From positions 1 through 64,000 of the forward strand of contig NZ_JPJE01000006.1 in NCBI RefSeq assembly GCF_000765215.1: 64,000 bases of DNA, written 5' to 3'. Within the stretch, counting starts at the first letter, position 1; every line of letters starts with the position of its first letter. The notes beneath the pieces were generated by a model, which saw only the letters and a program-made list of their open reading frames with translations, did not search any database and was not told where the DNA came from. Below, one piece after another: positions 7,929-15,938 of the stretch. The translations under genes and the position numbers were made by a program. The stretch is from Eubacterium sp. ER2. GTDB lineage: Bacteria > Bacillota > Clostridia > Lachnospirales > Lachnospiraceae.

Positions 7929-8921
7929 ATGGGGAAGAGCAGTACGGCTGTCAATCACTGGATGAGGGACAGGGGCAGATTTGCGGATCTGTTCAACGGA
8001 GTGGTCTTTGACGGAGAGCAGGTTGTCCGGCCGGAGGATCTGGAGGAGGCAAGAGGAGAGTCGGATATCCTGGTGCCGGATCAGGAGAAGAAGGAGAGGC
8101 AGGTGCAGAGGTACCGGGATATTGTCATGCAGTGGAAGAAGGGCCCTTATTTGGCCATGCTGGCCTGTGAGAGCCAGTCCAGCGTCCACTACGCTATGCC
8201 TGTCCGCAATATGCTCTACGACAGCCTCTCCTACACGGAGCAGATCCGCGGGATCGGCGAGAGCAACAGACGAAAAGAGGGAGCAGGGAAAATAACCGGG
8301 GAGGAGTTCTTCTCCGGCCTGCGAAGGGAGGACAGAATCTGCCCTGTTATCACGCTTGTGCTCTACTGCGGGGAGGATGAGTGGGACGGAAGCAGAGATC
8401 TCTACGGCATGTTCCCCGGCGGACAGGAGGAGCGGGTGCGGAAAATGCTGGAAAGCTATGTGCCGGATTACCGCATCAATCTGGTGGATGTGGGAAACAT
8501 ACGGGAGCCTGAAAGGTTTACCAGCGATTTACAGCTTGTCTTCGGTATGCTAAAATATAGGGGAGATATGGGAGAACTTCAAAAGTATGTGGACAGGCAC
8601 AGAGAGTATTTTCAGAATGTAGACGCGGATACCTACCGCGCGGTAAGAGAGATGCTGCATGCAGGAGGCGTGATGGAAAGCATGAGAGAGGAAAAGGACA
8701 GAAAGGAGGGGACAGTGAACATGTGCAAGGCATTGGAGGATCTGTACCAGTCGGGCGTTGACAGCGGAATGGAGCAGGGGCTCCAGACGGGCATAAGGGC
8801 GCTTGTGGAGACCTGCCGGGAGCTGGGCCAGACAAGGGAAGTGACGGAGAAGAAGGTGGGCGAAAAGTTTACGGTTTCTCAGGAGAAGGTCCGGGAGTGC
8901 ATGGAAAAGTACTGGGCTTGA
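7929..8921 (+). CDS. Rpn family PD-(D/E)XK nuclease-like protein
   Basis: The 330-residue protein resembles the Rpn/YhgA-like (Transposase_31) family: DILVPD near residue 50, then ACESQSSVHYAMPVRNMLYD near residue 80, corresponding to the ExQ part of a PD-(D/E)XK core, followed by the family's VITLVLYCGEDEWDGSRDLYGM block. Rpn proteins are DNA nucleases that promote RecA-independent recombination in E. coli; they are often called transposases by annotation pipelines without being parts of an IS. Here no terminal repeats or target duplications are visible. AGGAGG precedes ATG 7929; in-frame codons back to 7665 are upstream of the promoter. The C-terminal third is charged and coiled-coil-like. 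Confidence 0.75.
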   Translation: MGKSSTAVNHWMRDRGRFADLFNGVVFDGEQVVRPEDLEEARGESDILVPDQEKKERQVQRYRDIVMQWKKGPYLAMLACESQSSVHYAMPVRNMLYDSLSYTEQIRGIGESNRRKEGAGKITGEEFFSGLRREDRICPVITLVLYCGEDEWDGSRDLYGMFPGGQEERVRKMLESYVPDYRINLVDVGNIREPERFTSDLQLVFGMLKYRGDMGELQKYVDRHREYFQNVDADTYRAVREMLHAGGVMESMREEKDRKEGTVNMCKALEDLYQSGVDSGMEQGLQTGIRALVETCRELGQTREVTEKKVGEKFTVSQEKVRECMEKYWA

Positions 8922-8934
8922 GAAGAGTAGCAGG

Positions 8935-8963
8935 TTGAAAATTTTCAGAGAACATGCTATAGT
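8935..8963 (+). promoter_or_regulatory. Promoter of antitoxin RNA 1
   Basis: TTGAAA (8935-8940) and TATAGT (8958-8963) lie 17 bases apart, identical in sequence and spacing to the promoter of the second antitoxin RNA at 19823-19851. Confidence 0.7.
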
Positions 8964-8969
8964 GAAAAT

Positions 8970-9072
8970 GAAATAGGAGCAGCCGTCCACCAAGGTGGCT
9001 GGCTGGTTATATAAGGAAGTACAGAAGACCACCCTTTACACTCGCCAAAGTTTACGGGGTGGTTCTTCTGCG
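8970..9072 (+). ncRNA. Putative type I antitoxin RNA 1
   Basis: A short untranslated transcript of about 100 bases is predicted between the promoter at 8935-8963 and a hairpin (9022-9034 with 9057-9070). Its 5' end GAGCAGCCG is shared with antitoxin RNA 2, and both hairpin loops carry the same decamer CTCGCCAAAG (here 9041-9050). It converges on the toxin gene and shares its terminator, the arrangement known from Fst/RNAII (par) loci. The pairing mechanism is inferred. Confidence 0.6.
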
Positions 9073-9081
9073 CTTAGGACA

Positions 9082-9174
9082 TTATCTGATAAACGTAAAA
9101 ACGAATGTCAGTAATGCCAGAATGAACATTCCAAAAGCCATCAGATCTTTAAAATCAAACGGTTTCTTATCCAT
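9082..9174 (-). CDS. Small hydrophobic holin-like toxin 1 (TxpA/Fst-like)
   Basis: The 30-residue peptide starts at 9174, with GGAGG 8 bases upstream. It has a short polar N-terminus (MDKKPFDFKDL) and a single membrane span built around MAFGMFILALLTFVF, very similar to the putative holin-like toxin family found in Firmicutes type I toxin/antitoxin modules. Such peptides insert into and damage the cell membrane when not silenced by their antisense RNA. A second, diverged copy lies at 19941-20036 and shares the FGMF(I/L)xALLT core. An in-frame upstream extension to 9339 has no ribosome binding site and is not supported. Confidence 0.75.
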   Translation of the reverse strand: MDKKPFDFKDLMAFGMFILALLTFVFTFIR

Positions 9175-9246
9175 CTGCATCACCTCCATCCTATGTAGTA
9201 GAGATAGAGGCCAGCCACCCTGCAACACGTCTGCTCCGTAAAAGAG

Positions 9247-9274
9247 AGTATAACATAAATTGAAAAAGGGACAA
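9247..9274 (-). promoter_or_regulatory. Promoter of toxin 1
   Basis: On the minus strand TATACT (9247-9252) is preceded 16 bases away by TTGTCC (9269-9274). The leader to the toxin start is about 70 bases and contains GAGCAG...CAGGGTGG, which recurs in the toxin 2 leader. Confidence 0.5.
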
Positions 9275-9429
9275 TGGAATTCACATAATTTTCTGGAGAA
9301 ATGTCTGACAGAATGTCTGACTAAAACAACACTGGCCATACACTACCACATCTGCTATACTGTTAAGAGGGAGCACACATGATATAGAGTGTATCCCGAG
9401 GTATTGCTTGAAAGGAGAGACAAAAGAGC

Positions 9430-9861
9430 ATGGCAGCAAGAGGAAGTGTATTGTTGTACAATTTTACAGATAAAGCGAGAACCGATAAAGTGAAATTTAT
9501 CTTCGTGCTCATGGGCATCAAGATCCGCAGCGTGGCGAAGGAGGATTACCTGCAGCCCATCGGCGCCCTGTCCGGCGTGACCCGGATAGAGCGGACGGAG
9601 GAGGTCTATGAGGGAGAGGGCTTTGAGGAGGAGATGCTGGTCATCTGCAATCTCACGGACGCCCAGATGAACCAGATGCTGGCCTACTTCCGCAAGGAGG
9701 GGATCCAGATTGCACTGAAGGCGGCCCTGACTCCCACTAACATGAACTGGAGCTCCGTGGAGCTTCACGATGAGCTGGTGCGGGAGCACGAGGCGGTCCA
9801 GAAGCAGATCCGGGAGCAGAGAGAACAGAAAGGCCAGAACGAGCAGAAGAGCGAACAATGA
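9430..9861 (+). CDS. DUF3783 domain protein
   Basis: The 143-residue protein has an N-terminal half of mixed alpha/beta character (GSVLLYNFTD, FIFVLMGIKIRSV) and a C-terminal DUF3783-type segment (EMLVICNLTDAQMNQMLAYFRKEGI followed by KAALTPTNMNWS), then a charged Glu/Gln/Lys tail. Function is unknown. GGAGAG stands ahead of ATG 9430. Its stop overlaps the start of the next gene by four bases, so it is the first gene of a coupled four-gene operon ending with a MoxR-type ATPase. Confidence 0.75.
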   Translation: MAARGSVLLYNFTDKARTDKVKFIFVLMGIKIRSVAKEDYLQPIGALSGVTRIERTEEVYEGEGFEEEMLVICNLTDAQMNQMLAYFRKEGIQIALKAALTPTNMNWSSVELHDELVREHEAVQKQIREQREQKGQNEQKSEQ

Positions 9862-10778
9862 TGGAGATAAACAGAAAGGAAGAGGCAGGAGCGTTCACTC
9901 TGGAGGGAGCCCGCTACAGGCGGGAGCCGGAGGGAATCCTGCTGGAGCAGGCGGCGGACACAGAGGAGGTCCGCATACCAGATGAGATAGAGGGGGAGCC
10001 GGTCCGGTGGGCGGCTCCCTACGCCTTTGCCAGGACCAGGGCTGTGCGGATCGAGCTGCCGCCCCATATGGAGAAAATTGGAAACTACAGCTTTTACAGG
10101 TGCTTTGGGCTGCGCAGCCTGTCCTTCTCGGACGCTCTGATGGACGTGGGATCGGGGGCCTTCAATGGCTGCGCCCTGCGTAAGATACGCATTGACCACT
10201 ACAGGGGAGAGAAGTCCTCCCTGAAATTCCTTGTGGATGAGCTGCGGTACGCCCTCTGTGTGACCCTTGTCTATCACCGGGCGGACGGAAGGGAGGAGGA
10301 GGCCAGGCTCCTCTTCCCCGAGCACTACGAGGAGGCGGTGGAGAACACTCCGGCCCGGATCGTGGAGACTCACTACCACGGATCCGGCGGGGACTATCGC
10401 CAGTGCTTTTATGACCGGGAGCTGAATTTCGCGGAGTACGACCGGCTCTTTCCCAGAGCCGTGGCCGAGGAGAGCCGGGAGGACGCCCTGCAGCTGGCGG
10501 CTCTGAGGCTGTGCTGGCCCTACAGGCTGGCGGAGGAGGCCAGGAAGAGATACGAGGCCTATCTGAGAGACCACATGTCCTGCGCAGGCAAAGTCTACGT
10601 GGAACAGGGGGATCTGCACATGCTTCGATTTTTCGGGGAGGCCGGCTATTGGGACCGGGAGGCGCTGGAGGCGGCCGTTGACGCGGCTGCAAAGAAAAAG
10701 GAGGCGGAGATGCTGGGCTTTCTCATGGATGAGAGAAGACGGCTGTTTCCGGGGAAGAAAAAGGTGTTTGAGCTATGA
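9858..10778 (+). CDS. BspA-type leucine-rich repeat protein
   Basis: The 306-residue protein carries a short block of LRR_5 (BspA-like) repeats between about residues 30 and 110 (VRIPDEIEGEPV, IELPPHMEKIGNYSFYRC, LSFSDALMDVGSGAFNGC), followed by about 190 residues of helical, charged sequence without a recognised domain. There is no signal peptide, so it is cytoplasmic. Its ATG overlaps the DUF3783 stop and its stop overlaps the next ATG (ATGA junctions). In this context it may be a substrate-recognition or scaffold subunit for the downstream VWA/AAA pair; that is inference. Confidence 0.75.
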   Translation: MMEINRKEEAGAFTLEGARYRREPEGILLEQAADTEEVRIPDEIEGEPVRWAAPYAFARTRAVRIELPPHMEKIGNYSFYRCFGLRSLSFSDALMDVGSGAFNGCALRKIRIDHYRGEKSSLKFLVDELRYALCVTLVYHRADGREEEARLLFPEHYEEAVENTPARIVETHYHGSGGDYRQCFYDRELNFAEYDRLFPRAVAEESREDALQLAALRLCWPYRLAEEARKRYEAYLRDHMSCAGKVYVEQGDLHMLRFFGEAGYWDREALEAAVDAAAKKKEAEMLGFLMDERRRLFPGKKKVFEL

Positions 10779-12136
10779 CAGACCAGAGGGAAAAACAGCA
10801 GACTGCAGGTGAACAGCTTGCCGGTATCGGCAGGGATATACTGATCCTTGTAAGAAACGAGCTGTATCTGAGCATGCGGTTCCTGGATGTGGCTCTCTCC
10901 GGCTTTTCCTATGTGATGGATCTGACGGCGGAGCCGGCGGCCACAGACGGCTTTGCTATCTACTATCATCCGGGGCGGATAGGAGGCATCTACCGGGAGA
11001 GCCAGGTGGACATGTGCCGGCTGTACCTGCACATGGTGCTCCACTGCCTGTTCCGCCATCTTATCCGGAGAGAGGGGCGGGACCGGCGGCTCTGGGATCT
11101 GGCCTGCGATATAGCGGCTGAGTCCATCACGGACAGTATGTATATACGGACCGTGAGGCGGGGGAAATCCTGGCTGCGGCAGGAGACCTACCGGAAGCTG
11201 AGAGAAGAGATGAAGGTGCTGACGGCGGAGAAGATCTACGGCTGCCTGGAGAGATGGGATCTGCCGGAGCGAAAGCTGGGGGAGCTGGAGCGGGAGTTTT
11301 TCACGGACAGCCACAAGTACTGGCCTGCGGATGACGACCGGGAGAGAAAGCAGGAGATCGAGAACCGGTGGCAGAACCAGAGCGAGAGGACACAGACAGA
11401 GCTGGAGACCTTCTCAAAGGAGGCGGCATCGGCGGCGGGGGATCTTCTGGGCCAGGTGAAGGTGGAGAACAGAGAGCGTTACAACTACCGGGAGTTCCTT
11501 AAGAAATTCGCGGTTCTGAAGGAGGAGGTGTCTGTGGACCAGGACTCCTTTGACTACGTGTTCTACAGCTACGGCCTGTCCCTCTATGGGAATATGCCTC
11601 TCATCGAGCCTCAGGAGTGGAAGGAGACGAAGAAGATCGAAGAGTTTGTCATTGTGGTCGACACCTCCATGTCCTGCTCCGGGGAGCTGGTGAAAAAATT
11701 CCTGGAGGAGACCTACGGGGTCTTAAGCGAACAGGACAGCTATTTTCACAGGGTGAATATCCACATCATCCAGTGCGACGACCAGGTCCAGTCGGACCGG
11801 AAGATCACCAGCCGGGAAGAGCTGAAGGAGTACATGGATGAGCTGGAGCTGCGGGGCGAGGGAGGAACCGACTTCCGGCCCGCCTTCGACTACGTGAACG
11901 GACTCCTTGAGAAAAAGGAGTTCCATCAGCTGAAGGGGCTCATCTATTTCACTGACGGGCAGGGGGGTTACCCGTCAAAGATGCCGCCCTACGAGACAGC
12001 CTTTGTCTTCCTGGAGGAGGACTATGAGGACAGGGAGGTGCCGCCCTGGGCCATCAAGCTGGTGCTGGAGAAAGAGGAGATTGAGAATATGTCCGGGAGA
12101 GAACCGGAGGAAAAAGGAGATACAGCATGGATATAA
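10775..12136 (+). CDS. VWA-like / DUF2201 protein, MoxR partner
   Basis: The 453-residue protein has an N-terminal metallopeptidase-like DUF2201 region (about 10-200) and a C-terminal VWA-like domain (about 285-430). The VWA MIDAS is intact as DTSMS with a later GGTDFRPAF. In the N-terminal region the place of a zinc-protease HExxH motif holds His86-Met-Val-Leu-His90, so the catalytic Glu appears to be missing. Proteins of this type are typically encoded beside a MoxR AAA ATPase and are thought to act with it as a chaperone-like machine. Both ends overlap neighbouring genes. Confidence 0.82.
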   Translation: MTDQREKQQTAGEQLAGIGRDILILVRNELYLSMRFLDVALSGFSYVMDLTAEPAATDGFAIYYHPGRIGGIYRESQVDMCRLYLHMVLHCLFRHLIRREGRDRRLWDLACDIAAESITDSMYIRTVRRGKSWLRQETYRKLREEMKVLTAEKIYGCLERWDLPERKLGELEREFFTDSHKYWPADDDRERKQEIENRWQNQSERTQTELETFSKEAASAAGDLLGQVKVENRERYNYREFLKKFAVLKEEVSVDQDSFDYVFYSYGLSLYGNMPLIEPQEWKETKKIEEFVIVVDTSMSCSGELVKKFLEETYGVLSEQDSYFHRVNIHIIQCDDQVQSDRKITSREELKEYMDELELRGEGGTDFRPAFDYVNGLLEKKEFHQLKGLIYFTDGQGGYPSKMPPYETAFVFLEEDYEDREVPPWAIKLVLEKEEIENMSGREPEEKGDTAWI

Positions 12137-13653
12137 AACGAGCCAAACAGGAAATCAAGGACTCCATAGAGGCCTATCTGGAAAAGGACGCCTACGGGGA
12201 GTACATGATCCCTGCCGTCCGCCAGAGGCCCATCCTTCTCATGGGTCCACCGGGCATCGGCAAGACTCAGATCATGGAGCAGATCGCCAGGGAGTGCGGG
12301 ATCGGTCTGGTGTCCTACACCATCACCCACCACACCCGGCAGAGCGCCATAGGCCTCCCCTTCATCCGGGAGAAGGTGTACGGCGGGAAGACCTTCTCTG
12401 TCACAGAGTACACTATGAGCGAAATCATCGCCTCCGTCTACGACAAGATGGAGGAGACGGGACTTGGGGAGGGGATCCTCTTTATCGACGAGATCAACTG
12501 CGTCTCCGAGACGCTGGCCCCCACCATGCTCCAGTTCCTCCAGTGCAAGATGTTCGGCAACCAGAGGGTGCCGGAGGGGTGGATCATCGTGGCAGCCGGG
12601 AACCCGCCGGAGTACAATAAGTCGGTTCGGGAGTTTGACGTGGTGACTCTGGACCGGATCCGCCGCATCGACGTGGAGGAGAACTACGGCGTCTGGCGGG
12701 AGTACGCCTGGCAGGCAGGCATCCACCCGGCCATTCTGTCCTACCTGGAGCTGAAAAGAGAGTATTTTTACAGGATGGAGACCACGGTGGACGGCCGCAT
12801 GTTCGCCACCGCCAGGGGCTGGGAGGACCTGTCGGAGTTCCTGAAGGCCTGCGAGGCTGTGGGAAAGAAGGTGGACCGGGAGGTGGTGCACCAGTACATT
12901 CAGCACTGGAAGATCGCCAAGGATTTCGCGGGTTACCTGGAGCTGTTTGCAAAATATAAAAAGGACTACGGGCTGGAGAAGCTCCTGGAGGGCAGGTACA
13001 GTGAAGATACACTGGAAAAGCTGAAGTTCGCCTCCTTTGACGAGCGGCTCAGCGTGGTGGGGATGCTCCTTGGAAAGCTCTCGGAGCTCTTCCGGGACAG
13101 CTATCTGGCCGACCGGTACGTGACAAAGCTCTTTGCATGTCTGAAGGGCTACAAGGCCTGCGGCAGTCTGGAGGAGACGGCCGCGGCCGCCGGGGAGCAA
13201 TACGAAAGGCTGCGGCGGTCCGGGCAGCTCACAAAGGAGGCGGATCACATGCTGCGGCAGGTGAACGACACGCTGGAGAGGTATCAGCAGCTCCTGAAGG
13301 AGGAGAACCTGACGGCTCCTCAGCAGGCGGAGGAGGCCTTTGAGAGAGTGCGGGCCGAGTTCGAGAAGGAGACCAGGAAGCGGGAGGAGCTCCTGGAGAG
13401 GACCGGAAAGGCTTTGGACAATGCCTTTTACTTCATGGAGGCGGCCTTCGGGGACAGCCAGGAGATGGTCTCCTTTGTGACAGAGCTGAACACCAACTAC
13501 TACAGCGTCCAGTACCTGAAGGAGAACGACTGTGACATGTACTACAAGTACAACAAGAGGCTCCTTGTGGACGAGCAGCGGGAGAAGCTTCTGGCGGCCA
13601 TGGATGAGGCGGAGGACCGCATGAGGGAGCAGGGGGCGTCGGATATCGGATGA
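12127..13653 (+). CDS. MoxR-type AAA ATPase
   Basis: The 508-residue protein has a Walker A (GPPGIGKT, about residues 40-47), Walker B (GILFIDEIN, about 116-124) and a sensor region (IIVAAGNPPEYN), typical of the MoxR branch of AAA+ ATPases. The C-terminal third (from about 340) is long, helical and rich in Glu/Lys, probably coiled coil. It follows the VWA-like gene with a 10-base overlap. MoxR/VWA pairs remodel or insert cofactors into client proteins; the client here is unknown, but the LRR and DUF3783 proteins of the same operon are candidates for partners. Confidence 0.88.
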   Translation: MDIKRAKQEIKDSIEAYLEKDAYGEYMIPAVRQRPILLMGPPGIGKTQIMEQIARECGIGLVSYTITHHTRQSAIGLPFIREKVYGGKTFSVTEYTMSEIIASVYDKMEETGLGEGILFIDEINCVSETLAPTMLQFLQCKMFGNQRVPEGWIIVAAGNPPEYNKSVREFDVVTLDRIRRIDVEENYGVWREYAWQAGIHPAILSYLELKREYFYRMETTVDGRMFATARGWEDLSEFLKACEAVGKKVDREVVHQYIQHWKIAKDFAGYLELFAKYKKDYGLEKLLEGRYSEDTLEKLKFASFDERLSVVGMLLGKLSELFRDSYLADRYVTKLFACLKGYKACGSLEETAAAAGEQYERLRRSGQLTKEADHMLRQVNDTLERYQQLLKEENLTAPQQAEEAFERVRAEFEKETRKREELLERTGKALDNAFYFMEAAFGDSQEMVSFVTELNTNYYSVQYLKENDCDMYYKYNKRLLVDEQREKLLAAMDEAEDRMREQGASDIG

Positions 13654-13700
13654 CAGAGATAGAATACGTCTGTGCAGATGCAGGGTGAGACAGGTAAATA

Positions 13701-13742
13701 AAAGCCATCTCCGGGCAGGAAAGGTGCCCGCGAGATGGCTTT
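13701..13742. terminator. Bidirectional terminator
   Basis: AAAGCCATCTC (13701-13711) pairs with GAGATGGCTTT (13732-13742), with an inner CGGGCA/TGCCCG stem. T-runs on both strands let it end both the MoxR operon and the convergent isomerase gene. Confidence 0.85.
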
Positions 13743-13797
13743 CTTATATTCTGAGATGCTTTCTGTAAGAAGAGGCAGGGCCGGAACACAGTTCCGC

Positions 13798-14589
13798 CTA
13801 CTCCCCGTATTTCTCCCTGTACGTCTTCATGGCGTCCCGGATCAGCTTGTCGAACTTGTCCGCCTGCCAGGCTGCCCGGCCGGTGAAGAGGCCGTCGATG
13901 GAGGGCTGCACGATGAGCTCGTTGGCGTTACCCGGGTTCACGCTGCCGCCGTAGAGAACCGGGATGTCCGCGCCCGCGTCGCCGAAGATCTCCAGGAGGC
14001 AGGCTTTGATGACCTTGTGCATCTCCTCCGCATAGTCCGGTGAAGCGGGGGTGCCGTTGACGCCGATGGACCAGACGGGCTCATAGGCGACCCAGATGTT
14101 TGGAACATCTGATACCGGCACATCGTGGAAGCCCACCTTCAGCTGGGTGCGCAGCACCTCCGGGCTGATGCCGAAGTTCTTCTCCTCGGCTGTCTCGCCG
14201 ATGCAAAGCAGTGTGGTAAATCCGTGCTTCAGGGCAGCCTTTACCTTCAGGTTCTCCTCCGCGTCCGTCTCGCCGAAGACGTGGCGCCTCTCGGAGTGGC
14301 CGATCATGACAAGGTCAAGCCCCAGCTCCTCCAGCATCAGCGGGGAGATCTCTCCTGTGAACTGACCCTCGTCCTCCCAGCACATATTCTGGGCGCCCAG
14401 CTTGACATAGGAGCGGTCCACGTTCTTTGCGGCGCTCTCCAGAGTAGTGTAGGAGGGGATGATGAAGAGCTCCATCTCCTCCCGGCTGATATCCTTTGTC
14501 AGGGCAACCAGGTCCTGCAGATATTTTACAGTGTCCTGGATGTTTTTGTACATCTTGAGATTGCTTCCGAAATACAGTTTCTTCTTCAT
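13798..14589 (-). CDS. tpiA: Triosephosphate isomerase family protein
   Basis: The 263-residue protein interconverts triose phosphates. All catalytic residues are present: Asn10 and Lys12 (GSNLKMYK), His98 (MIGHSERR) and Glu170 (AYEPVWSIG), with the phosphate-binding LYGGSVNPGN near the C-terminus. The N-terminus FGSNLKMYK differs from the canonical AGNWKMN, which suggests a paralogue outside the main glycolytic operon. It is divergent from a tetronate operon whose end product is dihydroxyacetone phosphate, so it may feed that product into glycolysis. A broader ketose-phosphate isomerase role is possible. Confidence 0.88.
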   Translation of the reverse strand: MKKKLYFGSNLKMYKNIQDTVKYLQDLVALTKDISREEMELFIIPSYTTLESAAKNVDRSYVKLGAQNMCWEDEGQFTGEISPLMLEELGLDLVMIGHSERRHVFGETDAEENLKVKAALKHGFTTLLCIGETAEEKNFGISPEVLRTQLKVGFHDVPVSDVPNIWVAYEPVWSIGVNGTPASPDYAEEMHKVIKACLLEIFGDAGADIPVLYGGSVNPGNANELIVQPSIDGLFTGRAAWQADKFDKLIRDAMKTYREKYGE

Positions 14590-14918
14590 TATTCTACATC
14601 CTTTCCCTTGATTTTTCTTGTTCCCGCAAAAAAATCGGCCCCTGAGGGCTTATTTTGTACCTGGATTTATTATATATGAAATGCGGAAAAAGAGCAATAT
14701 ATATCTTTCGGAAAAACGTCAAAAAAATAACAAAACGAAAAAACGAAAGAAAACGAAAAAACGGACAGAAAATCGTATAAGATATGCACAAAAAACACAA
14801 ATAAAAAATATATAAATGTACTGAAATTACAAAAAGGAGTTGAAAAAGGAAAAAGGAAGTAATAGAATAAGAGCATAAAAAGAAAGGAAATCGAAAACAA
14901 AACGAAAGGAAGAGAAAA
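14590..14918. promoter_or_regulatory. Divergent control region with repeated ACGAAA boxes
   Basis: This 329-base gap holds the promoters of tpiA and the pdxA2 operon and is extremely A-rich on the plus strand. AACGAAA-like boxes have CG centres at about 14716, 14736, 14744, 14754, 14762 and 14774, and again near 14890-14905. The same motif recurs after kdgT (about 18376-18410). Such clustered boxes fit operators of a DeoR-family repressor, the likely protein being the one at 19046. No ORF in the region is convincing. Confidence 0.5.
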
Positions 14919-15938
14919 ATGAGCGAAAAATTCAGACCTGTAACAGCAATCACTATGGGGGATCCGGCAGGCATTGGACCGGAGATCGTTGTCGGCACTA
15001 TGCTGGACAAGGAAATACATGAGTGCTGCCGCCCCTTTGTGATCGGAAGTGAGGCAATCATGGAGAGAGCCGCAAAGGTTCTCGGCAAAGAGCTGAAGTA
15101 CAATAAGATCAGCGATCCTTCTGAGGCAAAGTATGAATTTGGAACAGTAGATATCCTGGAGACAGGGGATTACGATACAGACTCTATCGAGTGGGGGAAG
15201 GAGCAGAAGCTGGCCGGACAGATGGCTGTAGACTGGATCATGAAATCCATTGAGCTTGGAATGGCAAAGAAGATTGATGCTGTGTCCACAGCGCCTATCC
15301 ACAAGGGAGCCATCAAGCTGGTGGGCGTAAAGGAGCCGGGACATACGGAGATCTATCAGCATGCCACCAACTCACCCTACGCGCTGACCATGTTCTCCTG
15401 CCATAAGCTTCGTGTCTTCTTCGTGAGCCGCCATATGTCACTTGTTGACGCGTGTCACTATGCCACAAAGGACGTGATCCTCGAGGATGTGATCAACATT
15501 GACAAGGAGCTGAGAAAGGTGGGCATCGAGAACCCGCTGATCGCGGTTGCGGGACTGAACCCCCACAACGGAGACCACGGACTTTTCGGGACAGAGGAGA
15601 TCACAGATATCGGACCGGCTGTTGAGGCCGCAAAGGAGAGAGGCATCAACTGCGTGGGACCCTGCCCGGCAGACTCGGTATTCCATATTGGAAAATCCGG
15701 CAAGTACGACGCGATCCTGTCCCTCTATCATGACCAGGGACACATCGCCTGCAAGACACTGGATTTTGAGAAATCCGTTACACTGACCTTTGGACTTCCC
15801 TTCATCAGAAGCTCCGTGGATCACGGAACAGCGTTTGATATTGCCGGAAAGGGAATTGCGGGCTGTGTGAGCATGATCGAGTCAACAAAGGTAGTCGCTG
15901 AGTATGCGGCGAAGCAGCATGAAAGGGGAGAAAGGTAA
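14919..15938 (+). CDS. pdxA2: 4-phospho-D-threonate/erythronate dehydrogenase (PdxA2)
   Basis: The 339-residue protein belongs to the PdxA family (TMGDPAGIGPEI at the N-terminus, the metal-ligand histidines in PGHTEIYQH, NPHNGDHG and SLYHDQGHI). Next to a four-carbon acid sugar kinase, PdxA homologues act not in vitamin B6 synthesis but in sugar-acid breakdown, oxidising 4-phosphotetronate to dihydroxyacetone phosphate and CO2. GAAAGGAAGAG precedes the ATG. The stop overlaps the first base of the kinase start region, so the two are coupled. Confidence 0.88.
   Translation: MSEKFRPVTAITMGDPAGIGPEIVVGTMLDKEIHECCRPFVIGSEAIMERAAKVLGKELKYNKISDPSEAKYEFGTVDILETGDYDTDSIEWGKEQKLAGQMAVDWIMKSIELGMAKKIDAVSTAPIHKGAIKLVGVKEPGHTEIYQHATNSPYALTMFSCHKLRVFFVSRHMSLVDACHYATKDVILEDVINIDKELRKVGIENPLIAVAGLNPHNGDHGLFGTEEITDIGPAVEAAKERGINCVGPCPADSVFHIGKSGKYDAILSLYHDQGHIACKTLDFEKSVTLTFGLPFIRSSVDHGTAFDIAGKGIAGCVSMIESTKVVAEYAAKQHERGER

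Noticed and set aside
7929-8921. Rpn gene as part of an insertion sequence
   Set aside because: No terminal inverted repeats or target duplications were seen; it has its own promoter, and Rpn proteins are usually stand-alone nucleases.
9082-9339. 85-residue reading of toxin 1
   Set aside because: Only the last 30 residues follow a ribosome binding site and match the toxin family; the rest overlaps the promoter.
14594-15362. Overlapping minus-strand hydrophobic frames over the A-rich control region
   Set aside because: Phe/Ile/Ser-rich only because the opposite strand is poly-A; no start signal; overlap pdxA2.
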